NCBI GenBank assembly: GCA_003290165.1
Contig: QNQO01000671.1
Location: 496,001 to 560,000, forward strand
DNA from: Berberis thunbergii
Taxonomy: Eukaryota; Streptophyta; Magnoliopsida; Ranunculales; Berberidaceae
Direction of reading: 5' to 3'
Length of the DNA: 64,000 nucleotides
Both the position numbers and the translations under genes were made by a program. Of the stretch, positions 44,928 to 57,900 are shown in pieces; positions within the stretch are counted from its first letter, which is position 1, and every line of letters begins with the position of its first letter. The notes under the pieces were generated by a model that worked only from the letters and a program-made list of their open reading frames with translations, did not search any database and was not told where the DNA came from.

Positions 44928-47183
44928 TGATGGAGATTTTATTAACCTAAATTAATAAGTTAATAAACCCTACTTATAATACCGCAAGTGCACGGCTGTC
45001 TAACTAGTAGATAGTGGAAAATATGGGTCGATCCCACGAGAATTGAGAAGACAATTGAATTCTAAGACTTATTTAAAATAACTTAGAGTTGGGGATTGCA
45101 GCAAATGAAAATTACTAAATTAAGATAACTAAATTGACAACTAAAATTAAACAGGTAAGATGATAAAAGAGTAGACCGAGACATCAAATCCACCATAGGT
45201 TCTTCGAAATTCGTGTAATCTAATTATTGTTATCAAGAATCACCACGACTAATCTAAATATTAATCTACATTTGCAATTGATTTCAGCAAAGGCATAAAC
45301 CCTAGCATTGCATGTCTTTCTACAGCACACACAATCACATGTTTATTTTAACTAATTATAAACCCCTAACATTGCATGTCTTCTTACGGCACACACAATC
45401 ACTGATTCGAATTAATTAATTAAAGCAAGATTTGATTATCAACAAAGGGAACTTATAACTATCGATTAGTCTAGATAATTATTTCGGATATAATCAGTGA
45501 AAGAAAATTATTGAAATTCAGAAATCATCTGTATTTAACATTCAAGCATATAGAAAACGATAAATTTAGATACGACAAACTCTAGGAAACCCTGTGGTTT
45601 CATCTTCGCCTCGGCACGGGGTCTAGAAGATCATGGTGGATGATGTCACAACACTGGTATGGGTGGAATCCATCAAATCATGCACGAACACGTGTCCTAA
45701 GAAAGAGTGCAAATGGTTGTGGTGGCTCTGATAGAATTTGGGGTGGCAATATTATGTGCAATACTGATTGTGCGGTGGTACAGAGTGAAAACACGGAAGC
45801 AAATAACCAACTATTTTGAAAAACGGTTGGTTCCTTCCAAAAGGTCATGTTATTCATCTCCAACAAGCCGCTACACGCGTCTTCGTCCAGTGGGCTTCCT
45901 CTTCACTGAACTTGCAAGAGAGATGAAGACCAAGTGAGGAAGATACGAGATAGAGAAATGAAAGGAAGTAGAGAACAGGGGAGGTGAAGCAAGGAGGTGC
46001 TCCCTGTTTTTGCTCATTTTCTTGCTCGGTGAGCCTGCAAGCAAGAGAGAGATGAAGGAAGGGTGAGAGAAGGGCAGGAGAAAGAGAGAAATTGGGGGAA
46101 CGGAAGAGGAGCCGGGGTTGTCTTCCTCGTGCTATGCTGCTGTTGCTTCTCTTGCTCTGCGTGAGCTGCTGTGACTCAGCTGCGAGACAGAGTGGGGAAG
46201 AGAGGGAGGTTGTGAGACCCTGGAGTTGGCGGACCTGAGGGTGAGGGTTGGAGCCCAACATGCCCAATAGGGGTTGGACGAGCTACAAAGAGGGACACAG
46301 TCCCACATCGCCTGGGTGTGGGAGGGCGATGAGCTACTTATGTGCGGGGTCGGGTCCCCATAGTATGATGTGTTAAAAATAGTGAGGGGGAGGGTGAGGG
46401 TTGGTGCCCGACAGGCTTGTGGATCCCAAAGCGGACAATATCGTATCATGAGAAGGTGAGGATTTGTGCCCAATAGGCCCGTTGTGCTGCCGCTATGCCA
46501 CACTTTGATATGATGCGTTTTAAAGCCGTGCGGACAGGTTGGGCCTAGAGTGAACAATTTCATACTGTGTGGATCAGGTCGTTACAAAGGTGGTGAATGG
46601 AAGAAGTAGAAGAAGAGGTTGTGAGGAAGATGGAGGTGGTGTGAAGTGTTGGCTGTTGGTTTGTGATGGTGGTTGTGTTGAGATGAAAAAACAGAGAGGT
46701 GGAATTGCTGGACGGTGAGGGACATGGATGGTGATGAGGTGGTTGCACTGCTGGTCCTCCTATCGAGTGAGGATCATTGGCTAGTTGGATTGGTTCGGTC
46801 GCTGGAAAAAAATAAAAGGGGCAGAGGAACGTGGAAATGAGATCTTCAAGAGAAGGGAGAGAGGAAACCTAAAAAGGGTTCTCCTCTTTCCTTGTTAGGT
46901 TGGGCTTGGGTTTCTTCATCAGCTTTTTGGTTTGGGCTTGGGTTAAATTAGGTGGACTTAGGTTTGTTTAGGTTAGGTTTAGATATGTGACCCACTACTT
47001 TGTACCACCATTAGAGTCAACCAATTGATCATTCCTCATATTGTCGCCTTAATGCGATTTCATCGTTCACGCTCAAATTCCTACAAAAACATGAAAACAA
47101 AATAATTAGAATAAAATATAATAATTGAAATATTAACATATATAAATTAAGGGATATATTGTGTAATAATTACGTGAATATCA
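44928..47183 (-). repeat. Left (3') LTR of the Athila-like element, with a TRIM inside
   Basis: 2256 bases against 1756 in the partner; the difference is mainly the TRIM copy at 46211-46586 plus a few small indels. Alignable from TGATGGAGATTTTATTAACC to TAATTACGTGAATATCA. Confidence 0.92.
46211..46586 (+). mobile_element. Rearranged TRIM copy, same family as 24777-25399
   Basis: Begins TGTGAGACCC and shares GGACCTGAGGGTGAGGGTTGGAG, GGTTGGACGAGCTACAA, AGTCCCACATCGCCTGGG and ATGTGCGGGGTC with the reverse complement of the first TRIM. It ends GTCGTTACA. Flanks GAGGT and AAGGT are a 5-bp duplication with one change. The right Athila LTR shows the empty site GGGAGGTGGTGAATGG (about 56880-56895). 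The second half is scrambled, so it may be a recombined LTR. Confidence 0.82.
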
Positions 47184-49480
47184 AATACCCCCAAACTTAT
47201 ATTTTGCTAGTCCTCGAGCAAAACAATAAAAATAAAATTCTAACTCACTTTCGCAGGAATCATCGGTTGCACTTACCTTAAACGTGCAACAAGGCTTTAA
47301 ACCTCTAGATTACCTCTAGTGGACGAGTTATAGTCTCGTGAGGGTTTCCAGAAATGTTACCCACAAACATTATGACTCAATAAATTTCCAAAATATTGTA
47401 ACTTGATCACTCTATCTATTATCCTCAGAGTAATCATCTGATTGCCAAAAATTCTAGAAAACAACTAACATTGTCAGAATAATATATCAAAGAGTCTTAC
47501 AATGATTTAATAGTACCCAAAGGTTAAATAAATTTAATCATATATTCTCAACTTGAAGTATGTGTGTGTGTGCTTATCAACATAACTTTCTTTTTCTCAG
47601 TAAAGATACGACTAGATAACCTTTGGATAGTATGCTTTGACTACAAATCTCTCTTGTCACTCAGAAATGAATCACTCGGAGATTAGTTTGTTATCACTCA
47701 GTTCATATGTGAGAAAAAGACTAAATTATGGAAACACAAACATCTCACATATAATAATTATGAAAAATGGACTTTTAAAAAATGAAATAAATATGATCTC
47801 ATGGGCAAGAATATTAATTACTTTGAGAATGTCAAATCACACACCATAGTTCTTGTCTATTTAATCTCCACATCTATGAACTAGACCTTTACTTAAGATC
47901 AATTAGGTTTTTATTAGGTTGTAATGTGGCTAAGATTTTGGCTAACATGAATGGAAAAAGATATAAGAAAATTATCTGAGAATGGATACACCCTTTAATA
48001 AACATGTGGGGCTCTGAAAAATAAACCAATGTTGTACACCATTACTTTTTCTTCCTTCAAAATTCTTCTTCATTTTTTTTGTTTTAATTAACAAGTTTTA
48101 CCCTTCTGCACAATGAAATATTTTAGTCCCGAGGATTCATGGAATATTTAGTTTTAACTCTTTTATTTGCCCATTCCAAAAATACATCAACCACACACAT
48201 TCTCAGAGACATTGGGTAAGGATAAAAATAATATGGGATATTACTCCATAACTGGAGTAGGTAATAGAGATGGGGTTAGCAAAGAAAAAGTCTATTTAAA
48301 GACTCAAAGGGTTGCAAACGGATATTTATCATTAGGTAAGCGAAAATGCTAAATAACGGCTCAAAGAAAAAAAATTGCCTATATCACTTCTTAAGCTCTA
48401 ATCGGTATTATGACATCTCAACTAAATAAATCAAGAAGTTCTAGTTTAATAATTCAATTTTAACGACATTCTCAAAGCAATCAATAAAAAAACAAAAAAA
48501 ATGAGATCATAAACGAAATAATGCGGATTCAAATAAAGTCAAAGTTTATTTAATAACCCTAAAAAATATATATATCTCGAAACTCAAAAGGGTTAAGTCT
48601 TCACTATTATTCTAATGTTTTCTAATTAATATCTTACTGATTAACTTCAAATTATGTTAACTCGGCTTATAGTGCAAGAGTGGTCAAGTCGAAAAATATC
48701 ATGAAATATATTTCACTTAAAGATAATATTAAACCTTATGTTTTCCTATTGATATATAAAAGTGACAATTGAAAGCATGCATTTCTCAAATTTAAAGACA
48801 TACTTGAAAGCACATTCTCTTCATTGGAAAGGAGCTTAGATTTTGAATGCATTTTCAAATAAACAAATTTCCACACAGTCATAATTAACTATGTATTTAA
48901 TGGAGATTGAGTAGAATACAATAGTCAATTGTGAAATACATTTCAGTTCAAAATTTTTGAAGAACGCAAAAAAACTCATAAACCTCACCCCCAAACCTAA
49001 ACCAAACATTGTCCTCAATGTATAAAAAAATATCATGACAAATGAAGGAAAAGATAAAGACGAGAGTTAGAGGAATATTACCATGGGAAAATTTTTGCCA
49101 ATTTCGACGAATCATCCACTATGAATGCTAAAAATAAGATAAGAATTGTGGACTCATCATGATAAATTGATAAAAACAATACATGACTCAAAAAAATGTT
49201 AAATGAAAAAAATTACATGCGTCAGTTGTAAGTCAAAATTGTTACGGAACTAACAAGTATGAGTGAAATGCAACTAGAAATAACTCGAAAATCAATCTAA
49301 ACTAACTATAATGACACAAGCGAAGCTGGGATACCTCCCAGGAGCGCTTGGTTTAAGGTCCTCAGCCCGACAAAACACATAGAGTACCCATTAGGCCATG
49401 GGTAGCAGAGAAATAGTTCCTGAATCTGAGTATACATAATCCTCTATAACAACACATCAACCTCGACTTCTGATGTAGGC
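47184..49480 (-). other. Athila-like 3' region: polypurine tract and non-coding sequence
   Basis: The minus strand AAGTTTGGGGGTATT (47184-47198) directly precedes the LTR and is the polypurine tract. The rest is AT-rich with no frame over about 70 codons, so no env-like ORF can be supported. At its right end (about 49320-49480) a weak tail of pol text (LLGRYPSF-like) may remain. Confidence 0.7.
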
Positions 49481-49489
49481 ATATCTAAG

Positions 49490-50850
49490 AATGGTTTAAG
49501 ACGTTGACCATTGACTTTAAAAGCACGACCATCCTTGTGATCAACAATCTCAACAGCCCCATGTGGAAACACTATTTTCACAGTGTAAGGTCCAGACCAT
49601 CGAGATCGCAATTTGCAGGAAACAAACGCAACCGAGAGTTAAATAACAAAACCTTTTGGAAAGGTTCAAAGAACTTGCAAATAATGGATTTACCATGAAA
49701 CACCTTCGTTCGTTCTTTGTAGATTTTAGCACTTTGGTAAGCATCATTCATAATCTCTTTTAACTCATTAAGTTGGAGCTTACGATGTGATCCTATATCA
49801 AAATTAAAGGTTTTGATAGCTTAATAAGCACGATGTTCCAATCCCACGGGGAAATGACATGCCTTACCAAAAAAGTCTATATGGAGACATTCCAAGCGGG
49901 GTCTTAAACACTGTCCTATAAGCCCAAAGAGCATCATTCAGACGTTGTGAACAATCCTTACGGTCTGGTCAAACAGTTTTCTCTAAAATGTGTTTAATTT
50001 TTCGATTGGATATTTCAACTTGCACACTTGTTTGTGGATAATATGGAGTACCTACTTTATGAGTGATGGAATACTTATTAACTAGCAATTCAAACGGTCT
50101 ATTACAAAAATAAGAACCACGATCACTTATAACAGCACACGGAGTACCAAAACGAGAGAAGATGTTATCTTTCAGAAATTTGACCACAACCTTGGGGTCA
50201 TTCGTTTTACAAGGTACAACCTCTACCCACTTGGAAACATAATCAACAACTAGAAGAATGTAATGATAGCCAAATGATGGATGGAAAGGTTCCATGAAAT
50301 CAATGCCCCAAACATAAAAAATCTCCACAATGAGAATGTTAGTAAGAGGCATCATATTCCTATGAAAAATGGAACCCATTCGTTGCCATTTATCACTTGT
50401 AGCACAAAATGCATGGGTGTCACGAAAAAAATCGACCAATAAAAGCCACAGTGCAGAACCTTTGCAGCTATTTTTTTAGAACTAAAGTGACATTCACACG
50501 CCTGATCATGACAAAAGGAAATGATACTATGAAAGTCACTCTCTAGAACACATCTCCTAATGACCTGATCGGGACAATACTTAAATAAATAAGGATCGTC
50601 CCAGAAGAAATGTCTGACCTCAGCAAGAAATTTAGTCTTATCTTGTTTAGACCAATTAGAAGGGAGTTGACCTGTAACAAGGTAATTCACAATATCTGCA
50701 TACCAAGGTAGCTGGGAGATAGCAAGTAATTGCTCATCAGGAAATGATTCATTCAAGGGCACATCTGCAGTAGATGATTCTACAAGAAGTCTAGACAAAT
50801 GGTCAACTACAACATTTTCAGAACCCTTCTTGTCCCAAATCTCAATATCA
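49490..50850 (-). pseudogene. Athila-like integrase relic
   Basis: From right to left: a degenerate zinc domain with [20 protein letters not shown], then the catalytic core [32 protein letters not shown] and [13 protein letters not shown]. All three core acidic residues (D of IDF, D of SDRG, E of VEISNR) are visible. Then a C-terminal piece, IYKERTKVFHGKSI and [11 protein letters not shown] frameshift separates the zinc domain from the core, and stops occur near 49900 and 49550. Confidence 0.88.
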
Positions 50851-50869
50851 AACTCGGACCCAACGAATC

Positions 50870-52160
50870 AAGTCCTTTTTAGAAAAAAGGTACTTCAGCG
50901 CTGCATGATCAGTAAAAATGATAACTTTGGATCCTATAAGGTATGACCTAAATTTTCCAATGAAAATACAATAGCAAGTAACTCCTTCTCCCTGGTGGAG
51001 TAATTAAGTTGCGCATCTTGTAAAGTTTTATTGGCATAATAAATAACATGGGGCTTTCTATCCACCCGTTGTCCTAAGACAACTCCAACCACAAAATTAG
51101 AAGCATCACACATAAGCTCAAAAGGTAAATTCCAATTTGGAGGTTGGATGATTGGAGCTGAAGTCAAAAATTGTTTAAGATTTTCAAAGGCGTTCAAATA
51201 GTCTTCATCAAATACGAAGGCAGAGTCCTTAGCAAGTAAATTTCATAGAGGACGAGTAGCCTTGCTAAAATCCTTAATGAACCTACGGTAAAAACCAGCA
51301 TGGCCTAAAAATGATCTAATGTCTTTCGCCATCTTCAATGCCCTTGTTAGAAATTATGTGCCCAAGAACTATACCTTGCCTAACCATAAAATGACATTTC
51401 TCCCAATTCAAGACAAGACTTTTCTCTTCACACATATTTAACACTGGGGTTAAATGATGCAGACACTCATCAAATGAATCCCCAAACACTGAGAAGTCAT
51501 CCATGAGCACCTCAAGAAACGTTTCTACCATATCCAAGAAAATACTAAGTATACACCTCTGAAAGGTGGTGGGTACATTACACAACCCAAAAGGCAATCT
51601 ATGATATGCAAAAGTCCCAAAAGGGAAAGTGAATGTGGTTTTCTCTTGATCCTCGGGTGCGATGGGGATTTGGTTATAACCGGAATACCCATCAAGAAAA
51701 TAACAGTAATCATGTTCGGCTAACCTCTCAAGCATCTGATCGATAAAGGGGTGAGGAAAATGATCTTTCCTCGTGCTTGAGTTCAACTTATGGTAGTCAA
51801 TACAAACTTGCCATCTAGTGGTCATGCGGGTAGGCACTAACTCATTCTTATCATTTGTGACTATAGTCACCCCAGATTTCTTGGGAACAACCTAAACTGG
51901 ACTGATCTAAGAGCTATTTGAAATGGGGTAAATAATACCAACATCCAAAAATTTGAGCATTTCGGCTCGGACAACCTCCTTAAGATTAGGATTAAGTCTA
52001 CGTTGCATTTCACGCAAAGCTTTGGCATTATCTTCCATATGAATACAATGCATGCAAACAATTGGACTTATTCCATTAATATCTGTTATAGTCCACCCAA
52101 GTGATGCCTTATGTTCTTTCAGAATGTTTAGCAACTTACCTTCCTGTTCAACGGTCAATG
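50870..52160 (-). pseudogene. Athila-like reverse transcriptase and RNase H relic
   Basis: Blocks on the minus strand: LNILKEHKASLGWTI and MEDNAKALREMQRRLNP (RT start); a frameshift near 51900; then WQVCIDYHKLNSSTRKDHF, YCYFLDGYSGYNQIPI, YHRLPFGLCNVPTTFQRC and VLMDDFSVFG (catalytic DD kept). After a break come the RNase H blocks LPFELMCDASNFVVGVVL and [19 protein letters not shown], with REKELLAIV. The RT motif VxMDDF is the form usual in Athila and related plant gypsy elements. Confidence 0.92.
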
Positions 52161-52310
52161 TCGATGAAATAATAACAGGTAAGTATCATCAATACCTAAA
52201 AACTTATACTTAAGGGTGTTAGGTAATGGTTTAAGATCAATCTTGGGTGGCTTCATAACCGAAGGGACGGGTTTTGACTCACTAAGTTGAAGGGGTTCCA
52301 CTTTAGATTT

Positions 52311-52993
52311 TCATGAAAAACCAGGAACCATACTAGGGAATGCATCAAGCAAAGCATTCATTTCCCTAATAGAATTATTAATATCGAAATCTAAACCAAA
52401 ATGAGTCAAACAAGCCGTCAAGGGATCATCTGAGGCGGACTGCGGAAAGGAATTTTCCACCAAACTTTCAATCATGTCAACCTCATAAATATCCTTGGAC
52501 TCGAGAGGTTGTTGACTAACATTAAAAATGTTGAGTTCGACGGTCATGTTGTCAAATGACAATTTCATAATTCCATTCCTGCAGTTAATAATGGCATTGA
52601 ATGTGGCAAAAAATGGTCGATCCAAAATGACCGGAATGTGACTAGAGGGATTGTGAACATGTTGTGTGTGTCAAGAACTATAAAGTCCACAGGGTAATAG
52701 AATTTTTCAACCTTGATAATCACATCCTCTATAACACCACAGGGGACTCTGACAGACCTATCTGCCAATTGCAGTGTTACTCTAGTCGGTTTTAAACCGC
52801 CGAGACCTAATTGCTCATAAATAGAATATGGCAGTAAATTAACACTCGCCCCTAAATCCAATAATGCCTTATCTATCATATGATCACCGATAATATAAGA
52901 AATAGTCTGGCAACTAGGATCCCTATACTTAGGCGGGGTTCTGTGTTGAATAATTGAACTCACTTGCTCGGTGAGGAAGGCTCTCTTTTTCAC
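52311..52993 (-). pseudogene. Athila-like aspartic protease relic
   Basis: ALLDLGASVNLLPYSIYEQL is the active-site segment (plant gypsy form DLGASIN). RVTLQLADRSVRVPCGVIED and FYYPVDFIVLD follow. The catalytic Asp is present. The next frame, overlapping at 52565-52625, continues with DRPFFATFNAIINCRNGIMK, so one frameshift lies near 52600. C-terminal text is acidic linker toward RT. Confidence 0.88.
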
Positions 52994-53182
52994 ATGTAGC
53001 TTCCGCTTCTATGTGCAAAGATCCTTCAAAAACTTGGCATAGCTAGGAACTTGCTTGATAGCATCGAGTAATGGGATATTTATGTGGACTTGTTTACAAA
53101 TTTCCATTACGTCGTTTATATTTGTTCATTTCTTTGCCGAAGCTAATCATGATGGAAACGGGGCTCTAGGAAAATAAGATGC

Positions 53183-54701
53183 CTAAGTGGGGTCAGAGTC
53201 AACAGGAGCATCTGTAGAAGGTGAGGCTTTATCTGCCTCCTTGTCAGATGGAGATGCAACCTGCTTTGACTTAGACGGGGATGCACCGACACTCAAATCG
53301 GGCACTTGTACTCGATTGTCAACCTGTTTTCCACTCCTAAAGGTAGTAATAGATTTGACATTTTCATTGCAAGACTCAGATGTACTACCAACTGCGAATT
53401 GACCCTTTGGGTTTGGAACAGGTTGACTGGGAAATCTCATTGGCTTTTTTTCAGAAGAAGACTGAGTAATCTTACTCACAGCTATCTCAAGTCTATTGAG
53501 GGCTTGAGATTGGTGTTGAGTCGTGGCTTTCAACTCAGATATGTCGTTAAAATTCTGTTCAATTATACTTTATGAGCGCTGCAAAAACCAATAAATTGTT
53601 TCTTCTAAACTTGATGTGTTGGATGGAGGAACTTGATTAAGGTGGTGCCTAATAGGGCTAGGGGCTTGAGGAGCTTGGGAGACAACAACAGGTCCCTCTT
53701 CGTGTGGTCCATGGGCTCAGGAGAGACTTGGATGTTTGGCGAGCCCTAAATTGTAATAGTTAGGTTGCGGATTATTGCCAGGTCGCCGCATCGCATTAAA
53801 AGAGTTGACTTGCTCAGCATAGTATGTAGGATAATCGTTTTGCAAGTCACAATTAGCTATTGAATGACTAGGTCTTGAACATGCAGCACAGACTTCAGAT
53901 GAAGCGTTTGCGGGAAGTGCAAGTTGAGTCAAATTCAAAAGTGCATCTAACTTTTGAGCGATGGTCATAACAACTATCTCTAACTTTAAGGCAGAAAGGG
54001 GGTGAACAGATGTATCTCTAACTTCATATATACTGCCCTTACGCTTATCAGACTCCTTTTCTCGAATAATCCCATTGCTGAGAATTTTCGGAAAGAGTTT
54101 CAAAGAATTCCCATATCTCATTGACACTCATATTCATTTATGACCCACCACTAGTAGCATCAATCATACGACGGTTTTGAGGGGTTAAACCATTTTGGAA
54201 GTATTGAACTAGCCGCTACTTCTCAAATCCGTGATGGGGACACCTGACAATGAGCTCATTGAACCTTTCCCAACATTCATAGAAATGTTCCCCCTCTTTT
54301 TGTTGAAAATGAGATAAATCTTGTCGGAGAGCATTCGTTTTATGAACGGGGAAGTACTTTGTCAAGAACTTTCTTGACAACACATCCCATGATGTGATGG
54401 ATCCTGTCTCTAATGCATTTAACCAAGATTTCGCCTTATCTTTCAAAGAAAAGGGAAACAACCTATGACAGATCGAATCGTCAGAAAAGTTCTGGTACTT
54501 CAGTGTGGCGCAGATGTTTAGAAACTCCTTGACTTGAAGATAAGGGTCTTCTTTCTCAAAACCAAAAAAAGAAGGCAGTAGATGAATAATAGATGGTTTG
54601 AGTTCGAAACTATTTGCAATTGTCTCAGGTAAGACAATACAAGGCAAAACACTACTAGGAAGAGAGGCGAAGTAATACTTAAATGCCTTCCCCTCAGCCA
54701 T
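53183..54701 (-). pseudogene. Athila-like gag relic
   Basis: Begins MAEGKAFKYYF, then LLPSFFGFEKEDPYLQVKEF, ICHRLFPFSLKDKAKSWL and FLTKYFPVHKTNALRQDL, the Retrotrans_gag core of Athila-type elements, ending CWERFNELIVRCPHHGFEK with a stop. After frameshifts it continues with a Cys/His segment, VCAACSRPSHSIANCDLQND (54127-53717), and a Ser/Pro-rich tail (53533-53183). Non-functional. Confidence 0.88.
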
Positions 54702-55698
54702 CTTAGTGGATAAGGATGATGAACCTAAATAGGTAATGGGGACTTCAAAAACTTCTCGAATTCTTGTCGGACAAGTCTACTCTGATAATCACGCACCCAA
54801 GTATGCATAAACTACTGGATAACGAAGTTTCAAAGTCAACACTCCTAAACATGCTTCAATTTTTTTTTATTTAAATTTTTTTAAATGCAAGCCTAACCGC
54901 TATATGATGATGACCTAACTCTAAAAAAAATAAAAACAACGAAATCCTAAATGATGCACAAACAAAATGAATGGCAGACGACCCTAGAGTTTTTCTTTAC
55001 TAATGCAGAGTTGAAATTAAATTAAATTTACCAAACCATGGGAGAGGCACGGTAATTTCCTATCAATCTGCCACTACAGAGTTGCTCCTACCTCTTTTTC
55101 CACTCTTTTGCTCAAAGTGAAATGTCAGTTCAAGAATTGCTCCCAAATGGGATATATTCCTTCACTCGACCACTTTAAGCTATCAAACGTCCAAAAAGGG
55201 TCCCTATGAGCGCCACACCTATCCTAGATAATTATCGTGCTACAAAATTTAAATAGTGAAGGCCTAGGTTCCTAACCCTAAAATAGATGGTGATTAACCT
55301 ATCCGCGGGAGAGGGCACAAAAGTTTCAACTCAATCATGCCACTATTCAAATTTGCATGCAGTACTACGTAGAACAAGCGAAACACAAGTGATCACACAG
55401 AAACCGCGTGCAGATGCGGTGGGTAGAAGTTACCTCCGGTGTGAACCTCTTTCGGGTTACTTGCGTCGCAGGGTGGAACTCAATTTCTGAGAGTTTCCTC
55501 GTGAATCGCAATATTTCACTTCGTTCCCATTTGAGCTCCTTTGTGTCTGACCATCTGAAAAAAAAATGCAAAAATAATTCAAACTCGAGCAAATAAAACA
55601 AATAAAAAAGTGACTCGTAACATTGTTCCTTAAAACAAAATTAAACCTAATTTATAAACTAGCAAAAACAACCCTAGTTTTCGATTGTACCGTTACAA
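54702..55698 (-). other. Athila-like 5' leader
   Basis: About 1 kb between PBS and gag without a recognisable frame. AT-rich, with a T-rich run near 54858. A long leader is normal for this group. Confidence 0.7.
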
Positions 55699-55716
55699 TC
55701 CCCGGCAACGGCGCCA
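55699..55716 (-). promoter_or_regulatory. Primer-binding site (Asp tRNA type) of the Athila-like element
   Basis: The minus strand TGGCGCCGTTGCCGGGGA follows the 5' LTR after six bases. This form, complementary to tRNA-Asp, is the usual PBS of Athila-like elements. Confidence 0.92.
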
Positions 55717-55722
55717 ACAACT

Positions 55723-57478
55723 TGATGGAGATTTTATTAACCTAAATTAATAAGTTAATAAACTCTACTTGTAATACCGCAAGTGCACGACTATCTAGCT
55801 AGTAGACAATGGCAAATACGGGTCGATCCCACGAGGATTGACGAGACAATTGAATTCTAAGACTTATTTAAACTAATTTAGAGTTGGGGTAGCAACAAAT
55901 GAAAATTGCTAAATTAAGATAACTAAATTGACAACTAAAATTAAACTGGTAAGATGATAAGAGAGTAGACTGAGACATCGAATCCACCACAGGTTTTTCG
56001 AGATTCCTGTAATTTAAATTATTGTTTTCAAGAATCAACACGACTAATCTAAAGATTGATCTACATTTGTAATTGATTTCAGCAAAGGCATAAACTCCTA
56101 GCATTCCATGTTTTTTTATGGCACACACAATCACTGATTCAAATTAATTAATTCAAGCATGTTTTGATTATCAACAAAAGGGAACTTCTAACCACCGATT
56201 AGTCTAGATAATTATTCCGGATATAATCAGTAAAGGCAAATTATTGAAATTCAAAAATAAACTGTGTTTAACATTCAAGCATATAGAAAATAATAAATTT
56301 AGATATGACAAACTCTAGGAAACCCTGTGGTTTCATCTTCACCTCGACGTGGGGTCTAGAAGATCATAGTGGATGATGTCACAACACTGGTATAGGTGGA
56401 ATCCATCAATTCATGCATGAACACGTGTCCCAAGAAAGAGTGCAAATGGCTATGGTGGCTCTGACAGAATCTGGGGTGGCGGTATCCTGTGCAATACTTA
56501 TTGTGCGGTGGTACAGAGCGAAAACACGGATGCAAGTAACCAACTATTTTGAAAAATAGTTGGTTCTTGCCAAAAGGTCGTGTTCTTCGTCTCCAACTAG
56601 CCACTCTCTTCGTCCAGTGGGCTTCCTCCTCGCTAAACCTGTAGGAGAGATGAAGACCAAGTGAGGAAGATACGAGATAGAGAGAGAAAAATGAAAGCAG
56701 GTAGAAAACGGGGGAGGTGCTCCTTGTTTCTGCTATTTTTCTTGCTCGGTGAGCCTACAAGCGATAGAAAAAGATGAAGGAATGGTGAGAAAAGGGCAGG
56801 AGAGAGAGAAAAATAGAGGGAACAGAAAAGGAGCTGGGTGAGCAGCTGTGACTCGACTGCGAGATAGAGTATGGGGAGAGGGAGGTGGTGAATGGAAGAA
56901 AGAGAATAAGAGGTTGTGAGGAAGATGGAGGTGGCGTGAAGTGTTGGCTGGTTGTTTGTGATGGTGGTTGTGTTGAGACGAAGGAACAGAGAGATGGAAT
57001 TGCTGAACGGTGAGGGACATGGATGGTGATGAAGTGGTTGCACTGCCGATCCTCCTATCGAGTGAGGATTGCCAGCAGGATGGATTGGTTCGATCGCTGG
57101 AAAAAAATATAAGGGGCAGAGGAACATGGAAAGGAGATCTTCAAGAGAAGGGAGAGAGGAAACTTAAATAGGGTTATCCTCTTTTCTTGTTAGGTTGGGC
57201 TTTGGTTTCTACATCAGCTTTTGGGCTTGGGCTTAGGTTAAATTAGGTGGACTTAGGTTTGTTTAGGTTAGGTTTAGATATGTGACCCGCTACTTTGTAC
57301 CACCATTAGAGTCAATCAATTGATTATTCCTCAAATTGATGCCTTAATGCGATTTCATCGTTCACGCTCAAATTCCTACAAAAACATGAAAACAAAATAA
57401 TTAGAATAAAATATAATAATTGAGACACTAACATATATAAATTAAGGGATATATTGTGTAATAATTACGTGAATATCA
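55723..57478 (-). repeat. Right (5') LTR of the Athila-like element
   Basis: 1756 bases. Carries the empty site for the TRIM that interrupts the left LTR. Followed by the CGGGT duplication. Confidence 0.93.
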
Positions 57479-57483
57479 CGGGT

Positions 57484-57900
57484 CCTTTGGACCACCCATT
57501 GGTTGAAGAGCCATTACCTTCGCCTCCTATTAAAGAAAGATAGCCCCTGCCAATGATTCAGCAGCCCCTCATCCGATAGATGGTGCCACTGATGATGTTA
57601 TGGATGCCTCCGGTTGATTTTCTATTCCTTTACCTTCTTATTTGAATGTAATAGAGTAGTTTTATTAAGGGACACAAATTTTTTCCTTGGTGTTCTTACT
57701 TCGTAGTCATAGTTCATTTTGTTGACTTGGTCATGTTGCCTATACCTTTTTAAGGTTAGCCATATTTATCGAGATGAGTTGCATTGTGTATCTCCAACTT
57801 TGATTTTTACAGCTGCATTTTTAAGCTTGTCTGAATTTCATTGATTTGAATTCTCTTACACTCCGACGCTTTTGGTTGTCTCAAAACTTTTATGATAAAG
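57484..57900 (+). pseudogene. Antisense ORF of the second Tat-like element, last part and 3' flank
   Basis: The bases after the CGGGT duplication read PLDHPLVEEPLPSPPIKER then stop. They are in phase with EDGDEDLPG before the Athila-like insertion at 44927, counting the duplicated target once. The remainder to about 57900 is T-rich with no frame and is probably the 3' untranslated part. Confidence 0.65.

Larger units (their letters stand above)
44928..57478 (-). mobile_element. Athila-like Ty3/gypsy retrotransposon, full length but degenerate
   Basis: LTRs TGATGGAGATTTTATTAACC..GTGAATATCA are at 44928-47183 and 55723-57478. The target duplication CGGGT (44923-44927 and 57479-57483) is perfect. 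On the minus strand, in order: PBS, a leader of about 1 kb, gag, protease, RT, RNase H, integrase, then about 2.3 kb without a recognisable ORF before the polypurine tract. By family knowledge, Athila elements often carry an env-like ORF there; none is recognised. Each coding block has stops or frameshifts, so it cannot move itself. Confidence 0.93.

Noticed and set aside
45854..46748. Ser/Pro/Leu-rich minus-strand frames of 60-143 codons.
   Set aside because: They run across the GA-rich part of the Athila-like LTR and the TRIM inside it; the matching frames in the other LTR differ. Not genes.
53187..53575. Plus-strand frames of 71 and 89 codons.
   Set aside because: They are the antisense of the Ser/Pro-rich gag tail of the Athila-like element.
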